Origin: Xanthobacteraceae bacterium
GTDB taxonomy: Bacteria > Pseudomonadota > Alphaproteobacteria > Rhizobiales > Xanthobacteraceae
Length of the DNA: 5,287 nt
Direction: 5' to 3'
Assembly: GCA_030036975.1 (NCBI GenBank)
Contig: JASHSE010000608.1
Location: 1 to 5,287, forward strand
Shown here: piece by piece, positions 1-5,156 of the stretch
How positions within the stretch are numbered: the stretch's first letter is position 1
How the letters are laid out: every line of letters begins with the position of its first letter
The notes under the pieces: model-generated
The model's input: only the letters and a program-made list of their open reading frames with translations
Told to the model about the DNA's origin: nothing
The model's database searches: none
Translations under genes and position numbers: made by a program

Positions 1-753
1 CAGGACCATCTGCAGGTGCGCATGCAGTTCCGCTGCAGCGAGCCGATCACCATGAACGACGTGGTCAACAATTGGCGCCACCGCTATCACGCCGGCCTGC
101 GCTACATTCTTTCGCGGAAGGGATTGCTGACGATTGGCGCCGGCTATGCGGGAGCGTTCCTGCGCACGCGGCCTGAGCTCGCCTCGCCCGACGTGCAAAT
201 CCATTTTCTGATCTTCTCGACCGAGACTGCCGGCGCCAAGCTGCATCCGTTCTCCGGCTTCATGGCCTCGGTCTGCCAGTTGCGGCCGGAAAGCCGCGGC
301 TTCGTCCGCATCAAATCATCCGATCCGCTGGCGCCGCCGGCGATCCAGCCGCGCTACCTGTCGAACCGCATCGATTGCGACACCATCGTCGCCGGACTGA
401 ACCGGCTGCGCGAGGTCATGAACCAACCGGTGATGCGGCGGCTGATCGCCGAAGAACGCCTGCCGGGAGAGAAATGCGCGAGCGACGCCGATCTGCTCGC
501 CTATGCGCGCGCGTCCGGCACCACGGTCTACCATCCGACCTCGACCTGCCGCATGGGCTCCGATCCGGCCGCCGTGGTCGACGAGCATCTCCGCCTGCGC
601 GGCCTCGACCGCTTGCGCGTGATCGACGCCTCGATCATGCCGACGGTCGTCTCCGGCAACACCAACGCCGCCGCCGTGATGATCGGCGAGAAAGGCGCCG
701 ACATGGTGCTGGAAGACGCGCAAGCCGGCGCGCCGGTCGCGCTGTCGGCGTGA
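1..753 (+). CDS. GMC-family FAD-dependent oxidoreductase, C-terminal part (5' end outside window)
   Basis: The frame is open from base 1 to the TGA at 751-753, giving 250 visible residues of a protein that normally has about 530-560, so roughly the N-terminal half with the FAD-binding Rossmann motif is missing. The fragment begins QDHLQVR, matching the 'NLQDH' block of choline dehydrogenase-like GMC enzymes. Near the C-terminus it has VYHPTSTCRMG (His at visible residue 178, bases 532-534), then SGNTNAAAVMIGEKGADM (GNTN Asn residues at 220 and 222). In the family this His and one downstream Asn/His form the active-site pair that takes the proton from an alcohol while hydride goes to FAD. Both are present, so the visible part looks intact. 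The likely role is cytoplasmic oxidation of a primary alcohol or polyol to an aldehyde or ketone; the substrate is unknown. Some databases would label it choline dehydrogenase (betA-like), but no betaine genes are nearby, so I give no symbol. It converges on the amidohydrolase at 950-2185. Confidence 0.93.
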   Translation, partial: QDHLQVRMQFRCSEPITMNDVVNNWRHRYHAGLRYILSRKGLLTIGAGYAGAFLRTRPELASPDVQIHFLIFSTETAGAKLHPFSGFMASVCQLRPESRGFVRIKSSDPLAPPAIQPRYLSNRIDCDTIVAGLNRLREVMNQPVMRRLIAEERLPGEKCASDADLLAYARASGTTVYHPTSTCRMGSDPAAVVDEHLRLRGLDRLRVIDASIMPTVVSGNTNAAAVMIGEKGADMVLEDAQAGAPVALSA

Positions 754-807
754 GGTTGATTGCGCCGTGCGTCAGCCGTCGCTGCTGCTCGACTGATCCT
801 TCCCCCA

Positions 808-946
808 CGTCATTCCGGATGACGCGAAGCGTCGGTCCGGAATCCATAATCACGAACGGCGAAGAAATTTGCGCTGCCATGCGCGACTTTTCGCGATTGT
901 GACTATGGATTCCGGGTTCCTCGCTTCGCTCGGCCCCGGAATGACG
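808..946. repeat. Palindromic intergenic repeat, CGTCATTCCGG type
   Basis: Two inverted arms, 808-850 and 902-946, begin with CGTCATTCCGG (808-818, and its complement at 936-946). Their inner ends match as CCGGAATCCATAAT and CCGGAATCCATAGT. The arm interiors differ, but each contains a CGAAGCG core and can fold on its own; for example GACGC-GAA-GCGTC lies inside the left arm. The 51-base centre (851-901) has no gene. The element fills the gap between two convergent genes and ends 3 bases from the amidohydrolase stop codon, so it could form a structure at the 3' end of both transcripts. From memory this resembles a widely dispersed repeat of Bradyrhizobium and Rhodopseudomonas. A role as transcription terminator is inference only, since there is no T-tract. 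Confidence 0.8.
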
Positions 947-949
947 ATG

Positions 950-2185
950 TCACGCCGCCAAATTGCCGAAGCGGGCGAGATTGGCCTTCTGCTTGTCGTT
1001 GCGCGGCGGCAGCTTGAACAGGCGCGCCGCGGTGCCGCCCAAAATGTTGTGCTTGGCCTTCTCCGACAGGAACGGCAGGTCCCAGATCGTCGAGGGCAGG
1101 TCGAAATCCCAGTGCGGATAATCGGAGGCGTACATCAGCCGGGTTTCCGCATCGATCATGCGGAAGGTGCATTGCAGCGCCTCGAGATCGACCCGCTCCA
1201 TCGGCTGCGAGGCGTAGTACATGTCGCGCATGTAGTCCGACGGCCGCTTTTTCAGAAGCGGATATTCCGACGTGCGCAGCATGAACTCGTGATCGAGCCG
1301 CTGCATCAAAAACGGCACCCAGGCCAGCCCGCCTTCGATCCAGATCACCGGCAGTTTGGGAAAGCGCTCGCCGAGCCCGTTGGTGACCCAGTTGGTCATA
1401 TGCAAAATGTTGTAGAACGGAAAGCCGAGCGCATGCACCGAGGCGAAGCGGTTGAGGCCCTTGAATACCGGCTCGCCGATATTGATGGCGGAGTGGAAGG
1501 CGAGCGCGAGCCCGCGCTCCTCGATGGCGCGGAACACTTTCATGTTGCTGTTGTGATGGATCGGCAAGGTGCGCGCCGCCGTCACCAGGAAGCCGGTGAC
1601 GTGCCGGCAAGCGCCGAATTTTTCGACTTGGCGGCGCGCTTCGTCGGCATCGGAGATCGGCAGCGACAGCATGGAATAGAGCCGGCCGCCGGCCGCGGGC
1701 AACACCTGCTCGGTGAGCCAGCGGTTATAGGCAAAGCACAGCTCGATCTCCATCTCGGTCGAGGGATGCAGGCCGACGGACAATAGCAGCGTCGGAAACA
1801 GGCACGAATAGTCGACGCTCATCGCGTCCATCCAGCGCTGGCCGAGCGCGACGTCGCGCAGCCTTCCGGGCTCGGTTTTTTCCGACGCGCGCAGCGGATA
1901 GCGGGTGATGCGGCCGCCCATGTCCTGAAAGCTGACCTGCTGCGGGGTGAGTGCGCCGCGGCCCTTGGTGCGGCCGGCCAGCACCAATTGGCGCAGCACG
2001 TCGTTCTCGATGAACGGCAAAAACTGGTCGAAGCATTCGTTCTCGTAATGGTGCGAGTCGACGTCGGCGATCAGCACGTCGTCGAAGCTGCGCTCGTGCG
2101 CCTGTTTGCGGGCGTGCGCGAGCAGCCGGCTGGTATCGAGCTGTTCGACGGAAACGCGGCGGCCGCGGTCGGCAAGGAGGTCCAT
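950..2185 (-). CDS. Amidohydrolase family 2 protein (ACMSD/decarboxylase-like TIM barrel)
   Basis: This 411-residue protein is a metal-dependent hydrolase or decarboxylase of the Amidohydro_2 family. It has DVDSHHYE (residues 41-48) on the first barrel strand, the variant of the HxH metal motif usual in this branch, then FHSA (His231), NILHMTNW (His262) before KLPVIWIEGGLAW, and YASDYPHWD (Asp355, with His358 close by). It ends with ILGGTAARLFKL (381-392), a typical C-terminal helix of the family. These residues would bind one divalent metal and the substrate carboxylate or hydrolysable group. The ATG at 2185 has CGGAG (minus-strand sense of 2193-2197) 7 bases upstream, which supports this start. 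About 40 residues precede the first metal motif, somewhat more than in short ACMSD-type members. There is no signal peptide, so it is probably cytoplasmic. The gene stands alone between two palindromic repeats and converges on the GMC gene. The family is clear; the reaction and substrate are not. Confidence 0.92.
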   Translation of the reverse strand: MDLLADRGRRVSVEQLDTSRLLAHARKQAHERSFDDVLIADVDSHHYENECFDQFLPFIENDVLRQLVLAGRTKGRGALTPQQVSFQDMGGRITRYPLRASEKTEPGRLRDVALGQRWMDAMSVDYSCLFPTLLLSVGLHPSTEMEIELCFAYNRWLTEQVLPAAGGRLYSMLSLPISDADEARRQVEKFGACRHVTGFLVTAARTLPIHHNSNMKVFRAIEERGLALAFHSAINIGEPVFKGLNRFASVHALGFPFYNILHMTNWVTNGLGERFPKLPVIWIEGGLAWVPFLMQRLDHEFMLRTSEYPLLKKRPSDYMRDMYYASQPMERVDLEALQCTFRMIDAETRLMYASDYPHWDFDLPSTIWDLPFLSEKAKHNILGGTAARLFKLPPRNDKQKANLARFGNLAA

Positions 2186-2233
2186 GACATGACTCCGGCA
2201 GGCTCAATACGGAATTCGGATGATTGGTGCTCC

Positions 2234-2299
2234 TTCCGCTCGTCCCCGCGAAAGCGGGGACCCAGCTCTGGATTCCCGCTTGCGCGGGAATGAGCGGAA
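2234..2299. repeat. Double-hairpin palindromic repeat (REP/BIME-like)
   Basis: The outer ends TTCCGCT (2234-2240) and AGCGGAA (2293-2299) are exact complements. Inside are two perfect 7-bp hairpins: TCCCCGC-GAAA-GCGGGGA (2243-2260), with a GNRA-type tetraloop, and TTCCCGC-TTGC-GCGGGAA (2273-2290). They are joined by CCCAGCTCTGGA, itself nearly self-complementary (CCAG/CTGG). The whole can fold as a cloverleaf-like structure on either strand. This sequence type is, from memory, one of the most widespread dispersed repeats in alphaproteobacteria. It starts 49 bases upstream of the amidohydrolase start and may lie in that gene's promoter or leader. It also marks the left edge of the AT-richer segment holding the 2536-3189 gene. 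Confidence 0.85.
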
Positions 2300-2370
2300 T
2301 TGATCAACCGGACAACGTATAATGAGGCGCCAGATTGGCGCGTTTTGCCGCAAAAAGCTACCAGCCGGCT

Positions 2371-2413
2371 TAGAGCAAATTCGTTCCGGTTACCGTCGTG
2401 GGATTAGGCTCTA
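2371..2413. repeat. Short inverted repeat TAGAGC/GCTCTA
   Basis: TAGAGC (2371-2376) and GCTCTA (2408-2413) are perfect 6-base complements separated by 31 bases. The spacer includes TTCCGGTTACC. The arms are short and could arise by chance. The GAGC...TTCCGG arrangement is loosely reminiscent of a dispersed Rhizobiales repeat whose ends read GAGCATGATCC, but the match is too weak to claim. Apart from this pair and the promoter at 2434-2461, I see nothing in the gene-free stretch 2300-2520. Confidence 0.25.
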
Positions 2414-2433
2414 TGCGCGTGTAGTTTCCCCGA

Positions 2434-2461
2434 TTGACAGCCGAATCATCCGAGGGATACT
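2434..2461 (+). promoter_or_regulatory. Putative sigma70-type promoter of the 2536-3189 gene
   Basis: A perfect -35 hexamer TTGACA (2434-2439) is followed after 16 bases by GATACT (2456-2461), which matches 4 of 6 bases of TATAAT. Transcription would begin near 2468, leaving a leader of about 68 bases before the ATG at 2536. It is the best promoter-like sequence upstream of this gene. A perfect TATAAT at 2318-2323 exists but has no suitable -35 at the usual distance. The call rests on sequence match only. Confidence 0.45.
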
Positions 2462-2522
2462 GCACCTTTCGCCGCCGTCTCTGAGTGGATGGCTTACTCG
2501 CGGCCCCAAAAGCATACTCAAT

Positions 2523-2526
2523 GGAG
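2523..2526 (+). promoter_or_regulatory. Ribosome binding site GGAG deciding the ATG 2536 start
   Basis: GGAG lies 9 bases before the ATG at 2536. In-frame ATGs at 2485, 2521 and 2530 are also possible. The one at 2521 overlaps the GGAG itself, the one at 2530 is only 3 bases from it, and the one at 2485 has no comparable site, so 2536 is preferred. Confidence 0.55.
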
Positions 2527-2535
2527 AAAATGAGG

Positions 2536-3189
2536 ATGACGAACGACGTCAGCAAACTGGTGCCTTTTACCGGATACTACTCGATGACGGCGGCTTCCGG
2601 CGTGGCACCCGGCGCGTTCGTGTCGATTGACACCACCGAGCAACAATCTCCCAAAGCCACAAATATCGTCATCAACGTCTCGATGGATGGGAAATCCATC
2701 TTTGCCTCCTATCCTTTCAGCCAGGGAGACTCATTTGACGGCAGGACGCTGAATATCCCCTCCGGAAAGCTTACTCTTGATTTCACCAGACACTACAAAG
2801 ACGGTCAGCTGGCGACATTTTCGGGAACGATTGGCGGCGTCAACGTCAGTGGCGGCACTTATTTCAATCCAGTCGCCCTGTCGGCGTTTATCGGTGACTA
2901 TTTTGATCCGGCAACAGGTAAAAAAGCCCTCTCGATAAAGAGCGACACGGAAATTCTGTTTGATTTTTCCGCACTGTCGAAAAATCCATCCGGACGGCTG
3001 AAGGCAGTGATCGGTTATAGTTATGTGCCGGCAATGTTTGTTCTCACCTTTAGCGGCGGATCGGGCTCGGAGCCCGGCAAGTTTATGTTGATGCTGGGAA
3101 CAGCGGGTAAATTAGGATTGGCTTGCAGCATCCAAGACGGCGACAGCCCGCCAAAATTTGCGCCAAAAATGGTGTTGTCCATTATTTGA
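2536..3189 (+). CDS. Hypothetical beta-rich protein with possible internal duplication
   Basis: I do not recognise this 217-residue protein. It begins MTNDVSKLVPFTGYYSM and has no signal peptide, membrane segment or obvious catalytic motif. There is one cysteine (197). The composition (many G, S, T, alternating V/I/F, short turns such as DGK and SGK) suggests mostly beta strands. The sequence may be two related halves: LVPFTGYYS...VSIDTTE (residues 8-35) resembles LSAFIGDYF...LSIKSDTE (115-139), and ATFSGTIGG (93-101) resembles LTFSGGSGS (170-178). That would give two units of about 105 residues each, possibly two small barrels or sandwiches. The coding sequence is clearly poorer in G+C than its neighbours (27 of 60 bases in 2641-2700) and its third positions are much less biased, which suggests horizontal acquisition. 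It has its own promoter and is not in an operon. Its stop abuts a truncated decarboxylase gene on the other strand. The start could also be 2485, 2521 or 2530. Confidence 0.75.
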   Translation: MTNDVSKLVPFTGYYSMTAASGVAPGAFVSIDTTEQQSPKATNIVINVSMDGKSIFASYPFSQGDSFDGRTLNIPSGKLTLDFTRHYKDGQLATFSGTIGGVNVSGGTYFNPVALSAFIGDYFDPATGKKALSIKSDTEILFDFSALSKNPSGRLKAVIGYSYVPAMFVLTFSGGSGSEPGKFMLMLGTAGKLGLACSIQDGDSPPKFAPKMVLSII

Positions 3190-3264
3190 TGCATGATACC
3201 GCGCTTCGCTGCCCTTGGTCTCCTCGATGCGGAAATGCTCTTCGACCGCGATCTTGCCCTGCAT
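3190..3264 (-). pseudogene. 5' stump of a gamma-resorcylate-decarboxylase-like amidohydrolase gene
   Basis: Read on the minus strand from the ATG at 3264-3262, this stretch encodes MQGKIAVEEHFRIEET followed by KGSEARYHA. 'MQGKIALEEHF' is the characteristic start of gamma-resorcylate / 2,3-dihydroxybenzoate decarboxylases of the ACMSD-type amidohydrolase family, where the EEHF segment carries metal-site residues of the first barrel strand. A strong Shine-Dalgarno GAGGGGA (complement of 3272-3278) sits 7 bases upstream, so this is a genuine gene start, not chance. The frame then runs into DNA that codes for the hypothetical protein on the opposite strand and stops at TAA (3114-3112), giving only about 50 codons instead of about 325. 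Recognisable similarity fades after about codon 16 to 22 (3217-3199). The rest of the gene is absent from the window. It lies on the same strand as the intact amidohydrolase at 950-2185, and was presumably destroyed by the event that brought in the 2300-3189 segment. Confidence 0.65.
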
Positions 3265-3286
3265 GCTCAAGTCCCCTCGCAAATCG

Positions 3287-3369
3287 GTAGGATGGGTTGA
3301 GCTCTTGCGAAACCCATCGTCAAACCGCTACGCCGCATGATGGGTTTCGCTGCGCTCAACCCATCCTAC
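3287..3369. repeat. Palindromic repeat GTAGGATGGGTTGAGC type, full copy
   Basis: The outer 16 bases GTAGGATGGGTTGAGC (3287-3302) are perfectly complementary to GCTCAACCCATCCTAC (3354-3369). The pairing continues imperfectly inward through GCGAAACCCATC (left) and GATGGGTTTCGC (right). Each arm can also fold by itself, because GATGGGTT/AACCCATC recurs within it. This is, from memory, a very common intergenic element in Bradyrhizobium. It lies between the divergent decarboxylase stump (-) and the monooxygenase gene (+). Its right part recurs at 4657-4715. Confidence 0.85.
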
Positions 3370-3454
3370 GTTATTTGCTTGTTCCTCATTGCAAAAGGCG
3401 CCAACATGGATGGCCAAGCACGGTGCCGGACCTGCCAAGCCAAACTGACCGATC

Positions 3455-3460
3455 AGGAAG
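3455..3460 (+). promoter_or_regulatory. Ribosome binding site AGGAAG deciding the ATG 3469 start
   Basis: AGGAAG lies 8 bases before the ATG at 3469. The in-frame ATG at 3337 is inside the palindromic repeat and is implausible. The ATG at 3406 has only AAGG (3395-3398 region) 7 bases upstream and would add a 21-residue Cys-containing N-terminus unlike the family. Confidence 0.6.
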
Positions 3461-3468
3461 CAATTGAG

Positions 3469-4650
3469 ATGCCGCACGCGCCGGCAGCCCCCGCAAACGC
3501 GACCAAGGAGACGGTTCTCGAACGCACGCGCGCGCTCGCACCGCGGTTTGCCGAGCGCGCGCAGGCGGCGGAGGAGGCGCGGCGAATTCCACCTGCGTCC
3601 GTCAACGAGATGCTCGAAGCGGGCTTCGCCCGCATCCTGCTGCCGAGGCGGATCGGCGGTTACGGCCTCGGCTTCGACACCTGGCTCGATGTCGTGCGCG
3701 AATTGAGCAAAGCCGATGCGTCGCACGCCTGGTGCGCCGGACTGATCATCCACCACGCGCATTTGATCGCGCAGTATCCCGAACAAGCGCAGCAGGCGTT
3801 GTGGGCCGACGGCCTTGACGTTGCCGTCGCGGCGTCGTTTGCCCCGAATACGCAGGCGATCGCCGTCGATGGCGGCTATCGCATCTCGGGCAGCGGTCCG
3901 TTTGCCAGCGGCGTCGACTATAGCGCCTGGGTGATGCTCGGCGGCATGGCGCAGGACAGCCCGACGCCGCAATGGAAGTTCTTTCTGGTCCCGCCCGGCG
4001 ACTACAAGGTGCACGACACCTGGTTCACCGCCGGCATGCGCGGCACCGGCAGCAAAACCATCGTCACCGACAACGCTTTCGTTCCGCATCGCCGCGCGTT
4101 GCGCCTGGCGGACCTGCGCGATGGCAAAACGCCGGGCAGCGCGCTCTACCCCGACGTGATCTTGCACACCCCGTTCTTCTATTATGCGCCGATCTCGTTC
4201 GCGGCGCCGATGCTGGGCACGGCCCAGGGCGCCTATGCGCTGTTCCGTGACTGGACCAGAAAGCGAAGGACCCAGAGCGGCGCAGCGATGGCCGAGACCA
4301 CCTCGATCCAGGTGCGGATGGCGCGCGCCGCCGCCGACATCGACGCTGCCGATCTTTTATTGCGCCGCGCCGCGCAGGTGGCCGATGCGCCGGAATTGTA
4401 TTCGCCGACGCTGTTGGCGCGCTCGGTGCGCGACTTCGCGCGCGTCTCCGAGCTGACGGTTGCGGCGGTCGATGCGCTCGTTGCGCTCAGCGGCACCGCA
4501 TGCTTCGACGCCGCCCACCCGATCCAGCGGGCTTGGCGCGATATTCACTTCATGGCGATGCACATCAGCCTCAACCCGGAAGTGAATTTCGCGCATTTCG
4601 GCCGCCTGGAGCTCGGCCTCGGCCGCGACGCCAACCGGCCTTGGTTCTGA
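3469..4650 (+). CDS. Acyl-CoA dehydrogenase-fold flavin-dependent monooxygenase (HsaA/HpaH-C2-like)
   Basis: From the ATG at 3469 the product has 393 residues, typical for group D flavin monooxygenases and other acyl-CoA-dehydrogenase-fold proteins. The order fits: an N-terminal helical domain (about 10-115) with ILLPRRIGGYGL (56-67) and ADASHAWCAG (82-91); a middle beta domain with ISGSGPFASGVDYSAWVML (139-157) and MRGTGSKTIV (190-199), the flavin-contacting GTGS segment, then AFVPHRRAL; and a C-terminal helical bundle (about 240-393) with RAWRDIHFMAMHISLN (354-369). PFASGVDYSAW and the RDIH...H block resemble HsaA, DszC and the C2 hydroxylases, which use reduced FMN/FAD and O2 to hydroxylate aromatic or sulfur compounds. 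I see no clear acyl-CoA dehydrogenase catalytic glutamate. Such enzymes need a flavin reductase partner, and none is in the window. It is probably cytoplasmic. A true acyl-CoA dehydrogenase remains possible. Confidence 0.88.
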   Translation: MPHAPAAPANATKETVLERTRALAPRFAERAQAAEEARRIPPASVNEMLEAGFARILLPRRIGGYGLGFDTWLDVVRELSKADASHAWCAGLIIHHAHLIAQYPEQAQQALWADGLDVAVAASFAPNTQAIAVDGGYRISGSGPFASGVDYSAWVMLGGMAQDSPTPQWKFFLVPPGDYKVHDTWFTAGMRGTGSKTIVTDNAFVPHRRALRLADLRDGKTPGSALYPDVILHTPFFYYAPISFAAPMLGTAQGAYALFRDWTRKRRTQSGAAMAETTSIQVRMARAAADIDAADLLLRRAAQVADAPELYSPTLLARSVRDFARVSELTVAAVDALVALSGTACFDAAHPIQRAWRDIHFMAMHISLNPEVNFAHFGRLELGLGRDANRPWF

Positions 4651-4656
4651 GCGATC

Positions 4657-4670
4657 GCCCATCATTGGGC
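4657..4670 (+). terminator. Small hairpin just after the monooxygenase stop
   Basis: GCCCA-TCAT-TGGGC is a perfect 5-bp stem with a 4-base loop, 6 bases after the TGA at 4648-4650. No T-tract follows, so it is a weak candidate for rho-independent termination. It overlaps the start of the repeat copy at 4657-4715 and may simply be part of it. Confidence 0.25.
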
Positions 4671-4715
4671 CGCAACGCCGCACGATGGGTTTCGCTTCGC
4701 TCAACCCATCCTACG
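4657..4715 (+). repeat. Second, partial copy of the 3312-3370 repeat (direct orientation)
   Basis: By hand alignment, 4657-4715 matches 3312-3370 at 50 of 59 positions without gaps. The last 32 bases, from CGATGGG or TGATGGG to CCTACG, are nearly identical. The left arm present in the full copy (GTAGGATGGGTTGAGC) is missing here, and the monooxygenase 3' end takes its place. The two copies lie in the same orientation, one on each side of the monooxygenase gene. Confidence 0.75.
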
Positions 4716-4735
4716 CGCTTATCAGTTTGTAGTTT

Positions 4736-4765
4736 GTAGGGTGGGCTGAGCGCAGCGAAGCCCAC
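4736..4765 (-). repeat. Variant half-element GTAGGGTGGGCTGAGCG
   Basis: GTAGGGTGGGCTGAGCGCAG (4736-4755) followed by CGAAGCCCAC is a T-to-C variant of the GTAGGATGGGTTGAGCGAAGCGAAACCCATC arm, in inverted orientation to 4684-4714. The two together form a palindrome of about 82 bases with a 21-base spacer. It also folds alone (GTGGGCT/AGCCCAC). Just before it, GTTTGTA is repeated twice (4726-4739 region). Confidence 0.7.
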
Positions 4766-4823
4766 GCGGTTCTGGTGAGTTGGGAATCAACACGATCTAA
4801 AGCGTCGCGTTCTTATCAGCAAG

Positions 4824-4904
4824 CGTAGCCCGGATGAGCGAAGCGATATCCGGGAGCTGCCTGGCAGTCTGATCCCGCATATCGCTTCGCTCATCCGGGC
4901 TACG
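4824..4904. repeat. Long near-perfect hairpin, CGTAGCCCGGATGAGCG type
   Basis: The arms 4824-4855 and 4873-4904 are 32 bases each and complementary at 31 positions; the only mismatch is C4850/G-type near the loop end (TATCCGGGA against TATGCGGGA). The 17-base spacer contains CTGCC-T-GGCAG (4857-4867), which extends the pairing potential. The sequence is, from memory, another dispersed repeat type common in Bradyrhizobium and other proteobacteria. It shares the GAGCGAAGCGA core with other repeats of this window. It could end transcription from the left by structure, but there is no T-tract. Confidence 0.85.
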
Positions 4905-5065
4905 TGCCGCGCAATTTCGCGCTTCCAGAACGATTCAAAATGTAGCCAAGTAATTGTTTCTGATCAAAGATTCGTCGGAATCGTCAAAAAGTGCGCGAAA
5001 ACGGTGGTGCGGCCACAGCGGCCGAAGCGAAAAGCGCCGCAGAATCAATGCTCAGTCGCTTGTGC

Positions 5066-5093
5066 TTGACAAAACTTCGCCGCCGAATAAAAG
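5066..5093 (+). promoter_or_regulatory. Weak sigma70-like promoter candidate
   Basis: TTGACA (5066-5071) is a perfect -35 hexamer. After 16 bases, TAAAAG (5088-5093) is a poor -10. If used, it would transcribe toward the possible coding frame beginning at 5157. The stretch 4905-5065 to its left is AT-richer than the coding parts of the window, and I find no gene or RNA in it. Confidence 0.25.
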
Positions 5094-5100
5094 CCGGCGC

Positions 5101-5113
5101 CGCTTCGCTCATC
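5101..5113. repeat. Solitary repeat core CGCTTCGCTCATC
   Basis: CGCTTCGCTCATC is identical to 13 bases of the right arm of the 4824-4904 hairpin (4884-4896). No second arm is seen nearby, so it is either a decayed remnant or chance. Confidence 0.3.
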
Positions 5114-5156
5114 AAGGGCGTCAACCGGTGGCGTACCGATTGATGGAGCGAGTGCG

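Noticed and set aside
869..1786. Plus-strand open frame of 305 codons
   Set aside because: It lies antisense to the amidohydrolase, whose motifs, ribosome site and family length are convincing; the translation is Arg/Gly/His-rich without any recognisable motif.
2322..2630. Plus-strand open frame of 102 codons just after a TATAAT
   Set aside because: It overlaps the better-supported 2536-3189 gene in another frame, has no ribosome site and shows no family resemblance; the TATAAT at 2318-2323 lacks a -35 at proper spacing.
2300..3190. Insertion sequence
   Set aside because: No transposase and no matching terminal inverted repeats or target duplication could be found at the edges of the AT-richer segment.
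3337..3468. Upstream extension of the monooxygenase to ATG 3337 or 3406
   Set aside because: ATG 3337 is within the palindromic repeat. ATG 3406 has a weaker ribosome site and would add a tail with a CRTC motif not expected in the family. AGGAAG before 3469 fits best.
3328..4167. Minus-strand open frame of 279 codons
   Set aside because: It is antisense to the monooxygenase gene and extends through the palindromic repeat; its composition is typical of a shadow frame in GC-rich DNA.
808..4904. CRISPR array
   Set aside because: The repeats are palindromes of different families at irregular distances with no regular spacers and no cas genes.
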